From NCBI GenBank assembly GCA_965243825.1, contig CBDEVT010000001.1:310001-374000 (forward strand): DNA of 64,000 nt. The letters run 5' to 3'. Each line of letters begins with the position of its first letter. The first letter of the stretch is position 1. This stretch comes from JAJCYX01 sp965243825 (lineage in GTDB: Bacteria; Chloroflexota; Dehalococcoidia; Lucifugimonadales; Lucifugimonadaceae). The notes beneath the pieces were generated by a model, which saw only the letters and a program-made list of their open reading frames with translations, was not told the origin of the DNA and did not search any database. This document shows, in pieces, positions 33,346 through 42,399 of the stretch. A program made the translations under genes and the position numbers.

Positions 33346-34815
33346 TTGGCCCACAGTCAGATGCCTCCATCAATCAACGAAGTGTCCGCAGGCACAGCCG
33401 CCAGTTCGATCAGCACCCGTAACCAGGTTTACGCGGCAGCAATGATCAGGCTTTTCGCCGACTTCGCCCTGCTCACGGCAGCGGCATTGACCGGATTCCT
33501 CGTTAATTCATATTTTTTTGGTGACGACCCCACGATGGAAAACCGTGAAACGGCCATCTGGGTTCCCCTTCTCTTCGTGTTCAGCTCAGTTCTGCTTCTG
33601 AAGGTTCTCGGGTCAACGCAACATTCGACCCACGGCTTCTCACTCAGGGACTGGGCTCAGACCGCTGTGATTATCACGATTGCCAGCGTAATCGTCTGGG
33701 GCATTACGGAAGTCACGCTCTCTATGCAGCCCAACGGTGAAGTTGCGGCGGCTGTCTGGGGTTCTGCCATCGTCCTGATCCCGATCGGCCGATCGGTGGT
33801 TAGCTGGGCTCTTCGCTCCAAGGGAATTGGATGCAAACGTGTCCTGGTCATCGGTGACATGAACCAGGTTGAACCTGTGCTTGACCGCCTCGGACGGGGC
33901 GGTTCTGGACACCGACTCGTTGGAAACATAGCTCCAGTCAACGTTGGCTACTCCGACAACGAGGACGGAATCATCTCCTTACAAGGTCTGCAGTCACTCC
34001 CTGAAGTCGTACAGAATTCTCGGCCTACCCATGTGGTGGTCGCGGTTTCACAAAACCAGTACGGCAAGGTCCGTGAAGTGGTGCGGGACTCAGTGCCAGA
34101 AGACGTCACAGTCCACATTGCGGTGCGACCTTTGATGGCGACCACCTCAGGCCAGCCAGCCCACATAGTTGAGCCTGGAACCACGATTGAGCTTCGTGGT
34201 AGGTCAATGCCCTGGCAGTACGAAACTGCCAAGCGTTTCTTCGATATCACTGCTGCCCTGTTGCTTCTCGTAGCTGCGTCTCCGTTCTTTGCAGCGATGG
34301 CAATCATGGTCAAGTTGGACTCACCGGGTCCCGTGTTCTTCAAGCAGAAGCGCGTAGGACGTCGCGGTGAGTACTTCGGCATGTACAAGTTCCGCTCGAT
34401 GAAGGTGAACGCCGAGCAGATGCTGTCCCAGCTTCAAGAGCAGAATGAAGCGGGTGGCCACATGTTCAAGATGAAGGACGACCCTCGAGTCACCCGCCTT
34501 GGCAAGATCATCCGAAAGCTAAGCGTTGATGAGCTGCCTCAGCTCTTTAACGTGCTAAACGGCTCGATGAGTCTCGTGGGTCCTCGACCACCTCTACCAA
34601 AGGAGGTTGAGGGTTACGAAGACCATCACTTCGAGCGACTTGAAGGAATACCCGGAATTACCGGTCTCTGGCAGGTCAAGCGCGGTCCGGTACTCGACTT
34701 CGATGAGATGGTCCGATACGACCTTGAGTACTTGAGCGACTGGTCGTTCTGGAGGGATGTCTCAATCATGCTCCGGACAATACCGGTGATCATCACAGGA
34801 CGAGGATCCTACTAA
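33346..34815 (+). CDS. Polyprenyl-phosphate sugar phosphotransferase (initiating PHPT, WcaJ/CpsE type)
   Basis: The 489-residue protein transfers a sugar-1-phosphate from a UDP-sugar to undecaprenyl phosphate, the first step of repeat-unit assembly. It has four membrane segments in the first 160 residues, a CoA-binding-like domain (RVLVIGDMNQVEPVL), a fifth membrane segment near 295-320, and the catalytic C-terminal domain: KLDSPGPVFFKQKRVGRRG, YKFRSMKVNAE, DELPQLFNVLNGSMSLVGPRPPLP, and GITGLWQVKRG. The TTG start follows GGGAGCAGCAGG. Its TAA overlaps the next gene's ATG, indicating translational coupling. Confidence 0.95.
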   Translation: MAHSQMPPSINEVSAGTAASSISTRNQVYAAAMIRLFADFALLTAAALTGFLVNSYFFGDDPTMENRETAIWVPLLFVFSSVLLLKVLGSTQHSTHGFSLRDWAQTAVIITIASVIVWGITEVTLSMQPNGEVAAAVWGSAIVLIPIGRSVVSWALRSKGIGCKRVLVIGDMNQVEPVLDRLGRGGSGHRLVGNIAPVNVGYSDNEDGIISLQGLQSLPEVVQNSRPTHVVVAVSQNQYGKVREVVRDSVPEDVTVHIAVRPLMATTSGQPAHIVEPGTTIELRGRSMPWQYETAKRFFDITAALLLLVAASPFFAAMAIMVKLDSPGPVFFKQKRVGRRGEYFGMYKFRSMKVNAEQMLSQLQEQNEAGGHMFKMKDDPRVTRLGKIIRKLSVDELPQLFNVLNGSMSLVGPRPPLPKEVEGYEDHHFERLEGIPGITGLWQVKRGPVLDFDEMVRYDLEYLSDWSFWRDVSIMLRTIPVIITGRGSY

Positions 34816-36380
34816 TGGAATCGGCAATCCCCGCCAAGAGTGCGGGGCAGGCCGTACCAGCAGAGGATTCACAGCGGACCCCGGCTCAGAAAGATTCGCA
34901 GCGCGTCCTGAGCAACAGTCTGGTGGTCATGACCAGGCAGGCATTCCTCTGGGGTCTGAACGCTCTCCTACTGCTGTTCGTGCCGACCTACCTTGGCGCC
35001 GAAGGCATGGGGCAACTCGCCTTCATGCTTTCGTTCACCGCACTCGTAGCGGTTGGAACCTCGCTGGGTTATCGCCAGTACATCACCAAAGAGGTAGCCC
35101 GTGACCGCTCGACAGCGGCAACCTTCTTCGGCCCGGCGATAGGCCTGAGAGTATTGCTGACGACTGCCAGCGTCCTGATCACGGTTGGGATCGTTGAGAT
35201 CATCGGCTACGACACGGACCTCAAGCAGGTGCTGTACCTCGGTACGGCCGTGGTCATCGCCGGCAACTTCTCCAAGATGATCATCGGGTTCCTCTGGGGC
35301 TACGAGGACATGCGCAGCCCCGCTAAGGCCGAGATCTCTTCCAAGATCTTCGGAGTTGCTGCTGGAATACCCGTCCTGATCCTGACAGAGAGTGTGCTGG
35401 CATATGTTGGAGTTCTGCTGGCAGCAAACCTCGTCCAGGGATCGATAGCCGCCTGGTACATCAGGAAGCGAATTCCGCTTCAGGTGAGCTTCGATCGCTC
35501 GATCATGTGGCAGCTAACCAAAGGCGGCTTGCCGTTCTTGCTGATGCTCATGATCCTGGAGCTCTACGCTCACGCGGATGTGATCATCCTTCGTGCATTC
35601 ACGAACGACGAGGTGACAGGCTGGTATGGAGCAGCACTCAATTTCTACAAGGCAGCCGAACTGTTCCCGGTCGCCATCACCACCGCCCTGCTACCGACGC
35701 TGTCTCGTCTCCACACTTCCGATGGTGTGGTGCTCGCGGACATCTCGCGCAAGGCCATCGCTGTAGTTGTCGCAGTCGTTCTCCCGGGATCTATCGCCCT
35801 GTCACTGATGTCCGAGTTCGTGATTCAGTTGATGCCCTATCCGGCAACGTTTAACAACTCGGTGGTTTCGCTGACTATCCTCGCACTCACAATTCCATTG
35901 ACCGCGTTCCTGACTGTGCTAGGTACGATCGCAATCTCAGCGGACAGACAGAGAGCAATGGCCTGGGCCCTGGGTGCGACGCTCTTGTTCGACATCGTGC
36001 TGAACATCATCGCAATTCCTTATTTCCAGAACGAATATGGCAACGGCGGCATTGGAGCCGCGATCACGACCCTCGCCGCTGAAGTGGTGATGATCATGAT
36101 CGCAATCAAGCTGATGCCAAAAGGTGTTTTTGACCGAAAAATGAACCTGCTGCTCGGCAAAATCGTCCTGGGTGCGCTCTTGCTGGCGGGAATCGGTGCC
36201 CTAACGTTCGTCACACCGATTCACGTGCTCGTAACAGTCACTCTTGGTGGAATCGCCTATCTTGGCCTGATATTCGGATTGAAAGTATTCACTCCAGCTG
36301 AACTAATTAACTTGATGAATACGGTACGAGGCCGAGGAGGCAGTACCGGCGACGAATCGCAGCCGGAGGCGCAGTCATGA
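34815..36380 (+). CDS. Polysaccharide flippase (Wzx/MATE-like, MVF superfamily)
   Basis: The 521-residue protein has about 12-14 membrane segments from residue 38 to 500. Its N-terminal LGAEGMGQLAFMLSFTALVAVG and SLGYRQYITKEVARDRS segments are typical of polysaccharide biosynthesis flippases. Wzx proteins move lipid-linked repeat units across the cytoplasmic membrane. The ATG overlaps the preceding stop (TAATG), and the gene overlaps the next glycosyltransferase by 4 bases, so it is central in a tightly coupled operon. Confidence 0.93.
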   Translation: MESAIPAKSAGQAVPAEDSQRTPAQKDSQRVLSNSLVVMTRQAFLWGLNALLLLFVPTYLGAEGMGQLAFMLSFTALVAVGTSLGYRQYITKEVARDRSTAATFFGPAIGLRVLLTTASVLITVGIVEIIGYDTDLKQVLYLGTAVVIAGNFSKMIIGFLWGYEDMRSPAKAEISSKIFGVAAGIPVLILTESVLAYVGVLLAANLVQGSIAAWYIRKRIPLQVSFDRSIMWQLTKGGLPFLLMLMILELYAHADVIILRAFTNDEVTGWYGAALNFYKAAELFPVAITTALLPTLSRLHTSDGVVLADISRKAIAVVVAVVLPGSIALSLMSEFVIQLMPYPATFNNSVVSLTILALTIPLTAFLTVLGTIAISADRQRAMAWALGATLLFDIVLNIIAIPYFQNEYGNGGIGAAITTLAAEVVMIMIAIKLMPKGVFDRKMNLLLGKIVLGALLLAGIGALTFVTPIHVLVTVTLGGIAYLGLIFGLKVFTPAELINLMNTVRGRGGSTGDESQPEAQS

Positions 36381-37450
36381 CGACTCCTGATAAGAAACCT
36401 TCAGTCAGCGTAGTAATCCCGACCTACAACCGAAAAGAGATGCTGGCCGAGATGATCGGTCTTCTCACGGAGCAGACCCTGGACCCGTCAGAGTTCGAGG
36501 TCCTGGTTGTTGACGATGGCGGCAAAGACGGTACTCCTGAGTTCATCGAGGCTTTGGACATGCCGTTCGCACTCCGTGTCGTGACTCAGCCAAACGGCGG
36601 GGCATCTCGTGCCCGCAATCATGGCGCGGAGGAAGCTCGGGCAGACATGATTGTTTTCATGGATGACGACCTGGTCCCGCAGCCTGAGATGATCAAGTCC
36701 CACCGAGATGCACTTGTCGAAGACGAATCGACCGTTGTCATCGGCAAGCTAATGCCCTGGGACGAAGGTTCGCGTGGTGCATGGAACCGGTGGGAAGACA
36801 GGATCTATGCCCGTCACTACGCCGCCGTCGAATCTAACAGGCGACCACCGTCTGGACGCAGGCTCTACAGCGGTAACTTCTCGGTCTGGCGACAGGCGTT
36901 CCTGAACGCTGGCGGATTCGACGAGGATCTCCTGCGGGGTGAGGACGTGGAACTGGGTTTCCGACTCGAGAGTCGCGGAGCGAACTTCAAGTTCAGCTCT
37001 GGTGCAGCCGCATATCACCGCGGTTACCGCCCTTACGCGTCTTGGCGCAACTCCAACTACCTTTACGGCCAGAGCGATGTGCAACTCGGCATCCTGCGTG
37101 GACACCCGCAGGTTCTGAACGAAATAACTCGCTGGTACAAATCACGACCGCTACCTATTCGAGCCTTCATCAAGACGAGCATGATTGGCGGAGCACCGGT
37201 CAAGAAGTCCTTCGAGTTCGGATTAAAGACGCTGGGTGTGATGACGGAGAAGATCGGCATGCATCGCCTGTCACACATCTCATTCAGCCTCATTTATGGC
37301 ATCAACTACTGGCAAGGCGCTGCGGACGAGCTCGGTGGCATAAGGGCGCTGGACAGGTGTGTTTATGGCACGCCCGAATACCGGGCAGAGCTTGCTTCCG
37401 CAACCAATACCGCTGCGAGCACTCAAACCGCCTCAGAGGGGCATTGCTGA
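36377..37450 (+). CDS. Glycosyltransferase family 2
   Basis: The 357-residue protein has a GT-A fold: SVSVVIPTYNRKEMLAEMIG, VLVVDDGGKDGTPEF, NGGASRARNHGAEEARADMIVFMDDDLVP with the DxD metal site, a middle SGNFSVWRQAFLNAGGFDEDLLRGEDVELGFRL in which the GEDVEL acids are the likely catalytic or acceptor side, and no membrane segment. It adds one sugar of the repeat unit. It overlaps both neighbours (ATGA with the flippase, TGATG with the YvcK-Ugd gene). Donor and linkage cannot be deduced. Confidence 0.92.
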   Translation: MTTPDKKPSVSVVIPTYNRKEMLAEMIGLLTEQTLDPSEFEVLVVDDGGKDGTPEFIEALDMPFALRVVTQPNGGASRARNHGAEEARADMIVFMDDDLVPQPEMIKSHRDALVEDESTVVIGKLMPWDEGSRGAWNRWEDRIYARHYAAVESNRRPPSGRRLYSGNFSVWRQAFLNAGGFDEDLLRGEDVELGFRLESRGANFKFSSGAAAYHRGYRPYASWRNSNYLYGQSDVQLGILRGHPQVLNEITRWYKSRPLPIRAFIKTSMIGGAPVKKSFEFGLKTLGVMTEKIGMHRLSHISFSLIYGINYWQGAADELGGIRALDRCVYGTPEYRAELASATNTAASTQTASEGHC

Positions 37451-39903
37451 TGGCATTTACTGACCCAAAGATAGTCGTTATCGGTGGCGGAACCGGAACG
37501 TATACCGCCCTCATGGGCCTCAAGCGTTACAGCAAGAACCTAACGGCGATCGTGACGATGGCAGATGACGGAGGCAGTTCTGGCCGCTTGCGTGACGAGT
37601 TCGGACACCTGCCACCTGGTGATGTGCGCAGGGCTCTTGTGGCGCTGTCAGACGACCGACAGAACACTCTTCGATCCCTTTTCGAATACAGATTCGACAA
37701 AGGCGACGGTCTGAACGGCCACAGCTTCGGAAACCTGTTCCTGACTGCTCTCGGCGAACTGACCGGTGGTATTGAAGGCGCAATTCTTGAGGCATCCCGT
37801 GTACTGAACATTCGCGGGCAGGTCCTGCCTGTGACGACGGCCGATACGCGGCTCTTCGCTGAACTCGAGGATGGCACGATCATCCACGGCGAGACGAACA
37901 TCGACGTCCGGACGATAAAACCACAACTGAAGATTGAGAGAGTGTTTCTTGAGCCTGAGCCGCAGATCACAGAATCTGCCAGGCAGGCGATTGAAGAAGC
38001 AGACATTCTGGTGATCGGACCGGGTGATCTTTACACATCACTGATCCCCAACCTGTTGGTCAACGGCGTACCCGAGGCGATTGCCGCCTGCAAGGGCAGC
38101 CGGATATTCGTGTCGAACCTAATGACTAAACACGGTGAGACTGATGGCTTTGCTCTATCAGACTTCGTAAGAGAGGTCAGGTCCTATCTCGGCAGTGAAG
38201 ACAGTATCGATGCGGTCATTGCCAACAGTCACCGGTACTCGGACGAGATACTTGCCAGGTATGCCGAAGAGAACGCATTCCCGGTAGCGGTTGACGATCT
38301 GACAACAGAGATTGAGAACGCCGAGACCGTGCTGGGTGACGTGGCCTACACAGGCCAGTTCGTCCGTCACGACTCGCAGAAGCTCGCAAAGCTCATCATC
38401 TCGACACATCTGTCCATGTCCGCTGCGCCAGTTGGAACTCCCGGCGGTAACGATCTGACAGGCACTATTGATGAGTTGACACCGAATCCCGCCAGCCAGG
38501 GCGCTGGCAGCAACTCGTCGCCCGATGCCGATTCAAACGAATCGGCTGACTCAAGGAGTTACGGAATGAAGAACATCTATGTCCTGGGATCAGGCTACGT
38601 GGGCCTCGTCACAGGGTCATGTTTCGCAGAGCTTGGCCACGAGGTCACCTGCGTGGACATTGACGAGACAAAGGTGAAGGCCCTCAACGATGGGATCATT
38701 CCGATCTACGAACCCGGGCTTGAACCGCTGGTTAAGAAGAACATCAGTGAAGGTCGCCTGAAGTTCACAACGTCCCTCGATGGGATGGACGCGGACTTCG
38801 TCTTCATGTGTGTTGGTACACCAGCACGTGACGATGGCCACGTTGACCTGCACTTCCTCCAGTCTGCATACACAGCTGTAGGTCGCCGGCTCCGAGGAAA
38901 CAGCAAGACCGTAATCGTTAACAAGAGCAGCGTTCCGCCTGGCACATCCAAGAAGATGGCAGCGATGCTGGAGACCGTTACTGACGGAAAAGTCCGTGTA
39001 GTTGCGAATCCGGAATTCCTCAGAGAGGGTCACGCAGTCTCAGACTTTATGCACCCGAACCGGGTTGTGGTTGGTGCCAGCGGCAGCGAAGAGGACGCCA
39101 AAGCAGTGGCGGAGCTCTACGCACCGCTCGATGCACCTGTCATGTACACCGACGCTGATACAGCAGAGATGATCAAGTTCGCGTCGAACGCCTTCCTTGC
39201 AACCAAGCTGACTTTCATCAACGAACTGGCGGGACTTTGCGAGGTTGAAGGCATCGACGTCCGCAAAGTGGCCCGTGGCATTGGCATGGACCCAAGGATC
39301 GGCCTTGACTACCTGCGAGCCGGACTCGGCTACGGAGGAAGCTGCCTCCCGAAGGACACAGCCATCCTCAGCAGTCATTTCAGAATGGCCGATGTCGAGT
39401 CCAAGCTACTCGATAGCGTCCAGGAAGTTAACGACTCCCAGGCACGACGCCTTGTAGAGCGAATGAACTCAGCTCTGGGCTCACTGGCCGGTAAGAAGAT
39501 CGGCGTGCTCGGACTGGCGTTCAAATCTGACACAGACGACACTCGCTACTCCCCGGCTATCAGAGTCATCCAGGAGTTACAGAAGCTCGGTGCAGACGTT
39601 GGCTACTACGACCCGGAAGCGACTCACACAGACACCATGTTCGAGTCGCCCGTGACCAAAGCTGACAGCGTTGACGATGTGATTGGCGGAGTTGACGCAG
39701 TCGTGATCGCCACGGAGTGGGATGAGTTCCGACAGTTGGATCTGGACTGGGTGCGTTCTCGCATGAGAGGCAACCTCCTGGCGGATGGACGTGCGCTGTT
39801 TGAGCCACAGCAGGCAACCGCCGCTGGGCTCGTCCACATCGGCGTCGGCCGCAAGATGTCTACTCCATCCCGGGAATGGGAGATCACACCTGTAATGGAC
39901 TAG
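37450..39903 (+). CDS. Fusion of YvcK-like UDP-sugar-binding domain and UDP-glucose 6-dehydrogenase
   Basis: One frame of 817 codons without a stop encodes two usually separate proteins. Residues 1 to about 325 are a full YvcK/CofD-like domain (IVVIGGGTGTYTALMGL, DDGGSSGRLRDEFGHLPPGD, GLNGHSFGNLFL, GPGDLYTSLIPNLL, NLMTKHGETDGF). A polar Ser/Asn/Asp linker runs to 372. Residues 373-817 are a complete UDP-glucose/GDP-mannose dehydrogenase (IYVLGSGYVGLVTGSCFAEL, FASNAFLATKLTFINELA, LGYGGSCLPKD with C632, VLGLAFKSDTDDTRYSP), which oxidises UDP-glucose to UDP-glucuronate with NAD. A strong AAGGAG lies 7 bases before codon 373, so a separate dehydrogenase may also be made. ATG 37450 overlaps the upstream stop. 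A lost stop through sequence error is the main alternative. Confidence 0.88.
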   Translation: MAFTDPKIVVIGGGTGTYTALMGLKRYSKNLTAIVTMADDGGSSGRLRDEFGHLPPGDVRRALVALSDDRQNTLRSLFEYRFDKGDGLNGHSFGNLFLTALGELTGGIEGAILEASRVLNIRGQVLPVTTADTRLFAELEDGTIIHGETNIDVRTIKPQLKIERVFLEPEPQITESARQAIEEADILVIGPGDLYTSLIPNLLVNGVPEAIAACKGSRIFVSNLMTKHGETDGFALSDFVREVRSYLGSEDSIDAVIANSHRYSDEILARYAEENAFPVAVDDLTTEIENAETVLGDVAYTGQFVRHDSQKLAKLIISTHLSMSAAPVGTPGGNDLTGTIDELTPNPASQGAGSNSSPDADSNESADSRSYGMKNIYVLGSGYVGLVTGSCFAELGHEVTCVDIDETKVKALNDGIIPIYEPGLEPLVKKNISEGRLKFTTSLDGMDADFVFMCVGTPARDDGHVDLHFLQSAYTAVGRRLRGNSKTVIVNKSSVPPGTSKKMAAMLETVTDGKVRVVANPEFLREGHAVSDFMHPNRVVVGASGSEEDAKAVAELYAPLDAPVMYTDADTAEMIKFASNAFLATKLTFINELAGLCEVEGIDVRKVARGIGMDPRIGLDYLRAGLGYGGSCLPKDTAILSSHFRMADVESKLLDSVQEVNDSQARRLVERMNSALGSLAGKKIGVLGLAFKSDTDDTRYSPAIRVIQELQKLGADVGYYDPEATHTDTMFESPVTKADSVDDVIGGVDAVVIATEWDEFRQLDLDWVRSRMRGNLLADGRALFEPQQATAAGLVHIGVGRKMSTPSREWEITPVMD
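38553..38558 (+). promoter_or_regulatory. Internal ribosome binding site at the YvcK-Ugd junction
   Basis: AAGGAG followed by a 7-base spacer and ATG at 38566, which is codon 373 of the fusion and the exact first residue of the dehydrogenase domain (MKNIYVLGSGYVGLV). It could drive independent translation of the dehydrogenase from the same mRNA, or be a relic of a former separate gene. Confidence 0.7.
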
Positions 39904-40068
39904 AGGCTTCCAAGCGGCCGATTCTTGCCTGGCCAACGGGCGAAAACAGGTACTGAACGACCGCATGAAGCAGCGAGCAGATTAGGTGATGATGCACCAA
40001 CCAGAGGAAGAAAACCTCCAGGTGGCGAAAACGGTCGAAATGCCGGCAACCGGCACAAGGAGATCAAG

Positions 40069-41091
40069 ATGATTCGTGTGGCGGTAGCAGGCTTCGGTTA
40101 CTGGGGCCCAAACCTGGTACGCAATGTGAACCAGAACCCCAACAGTAACCTCGTCGCGTGTTGTGACCTGTCACCTGCGCGCCGCAAAGCGATTGCAGAT
40201 CTGTACCCCGAAGTACGTCTGACAGACCGTTATGCCGACCTGCTGGAGGCGACAGACATCGACGCAATCGTCGTCGCCACGCCTGCTCGCACCCACTTCG
40301 ACATGGCAAAGCAGGCGCTACTCGCAGGCAAGCACGTGCTGGTTGAAAAGCCACTGGCCATGAACGCGCGTGACGCCGAAGAGCTAATCGAGCTGGCCGA
40401 TAGTAAGTCTTTGACGCTCATGGTCGGCCACACCTTCCTGTACTCGCCGGCAGTCCACTCGCTGAAGGAAGCGATAGACAACGGCACACTGGGCGATATC
40501 TACTACATCCAGACACAGCGCCGCAACTTCGGTCGAGTCCAGACAGACATCAACGCTATGTGGAGCCTGGCTCCGCATGACATCTCAATCGTGCTGGAGC
40601 TGCTTGGCAAAGCACCGGTTGAAGTCTCAGCACACGGTGGAAGCTTCCTGACCCCTGGAATCCAGGACGTGGTCTACACCACCCTGACGTTCCCTTCAGG
40701 ACAGATAGCCAATATTCACGTGAGTTGGCTTGACCCGGCGAAGGTGAGGCAGGTGACGGTTGCAGGTTCACTCAGAATGGCCGACTACGACGATGTGGCG
40801 CCGGAAGACAAGGTCAAGGTGATTGAGAAACAGGCTGTACCACCCGCAAACGGAAAAGGTCCGTTCGAGATGCGGCGCGGTACAAACTTCGCTCTCAAAG
40901 TGAAGGACGAAGAGCCCCTGGCGAACGAAATCAACGATTTTGTGAGCTCGATCAGCACTGGATCGAAGCCGAAAGCTGATGGAGCCAACGGCCTACTCGT
41001 AGTCCAGATACTAGAGGCGGCCCAGCAATCGATGGACGCCGACGGCAAGCCAATCGAACTCAAGACCGACCTTAGCTTGCAAACAGTCTAG
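40069..41091 (+). CDS. Gfo/Idh/MocA-family oxidoreductase (WlbA-like)
   Basis: The 340-residue protein has a Rossmann start RVAVAGFGYWGPNLVRNV, VVATPARTHFDMAKQALLAGKHVLVEKPLAM with the EKP motif, and GHTFLYSPAVHSLKEAI in the C-terminal substrate domain. ATG 40069 follows AAGGAG by 6 bases. Members next to a DegT aminotransferase and a UDP-sugar 6-dehydrogenase commonly oxidise UDP-(N-acetyl)hexuronate at C3, as WlbA does, and that is the favoured role here by context. The gene follows the fusion gene by 165 bases. Confidence 0.9.
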   Translation: MIRVAVAGFGYWGPNLVRNVNQNPNSNLVACCDLSPARRKAIADLYPEVRLTDRYADLLEATDIDAIVVATPARTHFDMAKQALLAGKHVLVEKPLAMNARDAEELIELADSKSLTLMVGHTFLYSPAVHSLKEAIDNGTLGDIYYIQTQRRNFGRVQTDINAMWSLAPHDISIVLELLGKAPVEVSAHGGSFLTPGIQDVVYTTLTFPSGQIANIHVSWLDPAKVRQVTVAGSLRMADYDDVAPEDKVKVIEKQAVPPANGKGPFEMRRGTNFALKVKDEEPLANEINDFVSSISTGSKPKADGANGLLVVQILEAAQQSMDADGKPIELKTDLSLQTV

Positions 41092-41168
41092 GTTGTCACT
41101 CAGCTAATCCAGATAACGCGGTTATCCGCAGTGGTGCGCACCTGGTGCGCTTAAAAAGGAGATCCGTG

Positions 41169-42275
41169 GTGATCCCACTTGTTGATCTGAAAGCACAGTA
41201 CGCAGGAATCAAGAGCGAGATAGACGAAGCTATCCAACGTGTGTTGGACAACACAAGCTTCATCGGTGGCAACGAGCTGACCGACTTTGAGGCTGATTTC
41301 GCAAACTACTGCAACGCAAAGCACGCCATCGGAGTTTCGTCCGGCACAGAGGCTCTCCGGCTTGCACTAATCGCGTGTGGTGTTGGTGAAGGCGACGAGG
41401 TAATCACATCGCCTTCAACTTTCATCGCCACAGTCGAGGCGGTAGCTGGTGTCGGGGCAAAGCCGGTATTCGTCGATGTCGATGAAGAGACGAACAATAT
41501 CGACCCGGCGCTCGTAGAAGCCGCAATCACCGAGAAGACGAAGGCGATCATCCCGGTCCACCTGTACGGCTACCCTGTCGACATGGACCCGATCCTTGAT
41601 GTCGCACACAAGCACGGACTCAAGGTGATCGAGGACGCGGCGCAGGCCCACGGTGCTGAGTACAAGGGCAAGCGCATCGGTGAGTTTGGCGATGTGGCCT
41701 GCTTCTCTTTCTATCCAGGCAAGAACCTCGGTGCATACGGCGACGCCGGCGGTATTGTCACGAACGACGATGCAATGGCCGAGGAGATCCGCCTGCTGCG
41801 GGACCACGGCCGATCTGACAAGTACGAGCACAAGGTACTTGGCTTCAACAGCAGGCTCGACTCGCTCCAGGCAGCAATCCTCAGGGTGAAACTCGCTCAC
41901 ATGGAAGACTGGACCGAGCAGCGTAGAGCTGCCGCTGCGATTTACGGAGAGCTGCTGCAGGACGCTGGTATTCGCCTCCCGGTCGAGCAGGCCGGGTACA
42001 AGCCGGTCTACCACCTGTTCGTTGTTCGCACCCCGGAGCGGGACCGCATCGGCGCAGCTCTTAAAGAGGCAGGCGTTGCAAGCGGGGTCCACTACCCGAT
42101 CCCTCTGCATCTCCAGCCCGCACTCAAGCACCTCGGGCACGGCGAAGGCGACTTCCCGAACTGCGAGAAGAATGCGCGTGAGTGCCTTTCATTGCCAATG
42201 TTCCCAGAACTCACAAGGGAACAGGCGCAGGAGGTTGCGCAGCAGGTAAAGCTTGCCGCACGCAACGTCGCATAG
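41169..42275 (+). CDS. DegT/DnrJ/EryC1/StrS aminotransferase (sugar aminotransferase)
   Basis: The 368-residue PLP enzyme has IPLVDLKAQYAGIKSEID, FIGGNELTDFEADFANYC, GVSSGTEALRLAL, VIEDAAQAHGAEY, and CFSFYPGKNLGAYGDAGG with the PLP Lys, plus HGRSDKYEHKVLGFNSRLD, all typical of sugar aminotransferases. It would aminate the keto-sugar made by the preceding oxidoreductase. The start is GTG 41169, 7 bases after AAGGAG; the GTG at 41166 is nearly as good. A terminator follows, so it closes this transcription unit. Confidence 0.93.
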   Translation: MIPLVDLKAQYAGIKSEIDEAIQRVLDNTSFIGGNELTDFEADFANYCNAKHAIGVSSGTEALRLALIACGVGEGDEVITSPSTFIATVEAVAGVGAKPVFVDVDEETNNIDPALVEAAITEKTKAIIPVHLYGYPVDMDPILDVAHKHGLKVIEDAAQAHGAEYKGKRIGEFGDVACFSFYPGKNLGAYGDAGGIVTNDDAMAEEIRLLRDHGRSDKYEHKVLGFNSRLDSLQAAILRVKLAHMEDWTEQRRAAAAIYGELLQDAGIRLPVEQAGYKPVYHLFVVRTPERDRIGAALKEAGVASGVHYPIPLHLQPALKHLGHGEGDFPNCEKNARECLSLPMFPELTREQAQEVAQQVKLAARNVA

Positions 42276-42346
42276 TCAGTAAGCTATTACACGCACGGAG
42301 ACCGGGTATTACGGGATCTCTCTTGCGTAGCGATCTGTATAAGGTA

Positions 42347-42376
42347 GAGGCCCCGGGCACCAAGCCACGGGGCCTC
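42347..42376 (+). terminator. Rho-independent terminator
   Basis: GAGGCCCCG (42347-42355) pairs with CGGGGCCTC (42368-42376) and is followed by TTCTTTT. It lies 71 bases after the aminotransferase stop. Confidence 0.9.
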
Positions 42377-42399
42377 TTCTTTTGCGCTCGATAAAGCCA

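Noticed and set aside
37042..37449. 136-codon upstream extension of the YvcK-Ugd frame
   Set aside because: It lies wholly inside the glycosyltransferase gene, and ATG 37450 overlapping that gene's stop starts exactly at the YvcK domain.
41415..42140. 241-codon minus-strand frame
   Set aside because: Shadow of the DegT aminotransferase gene.
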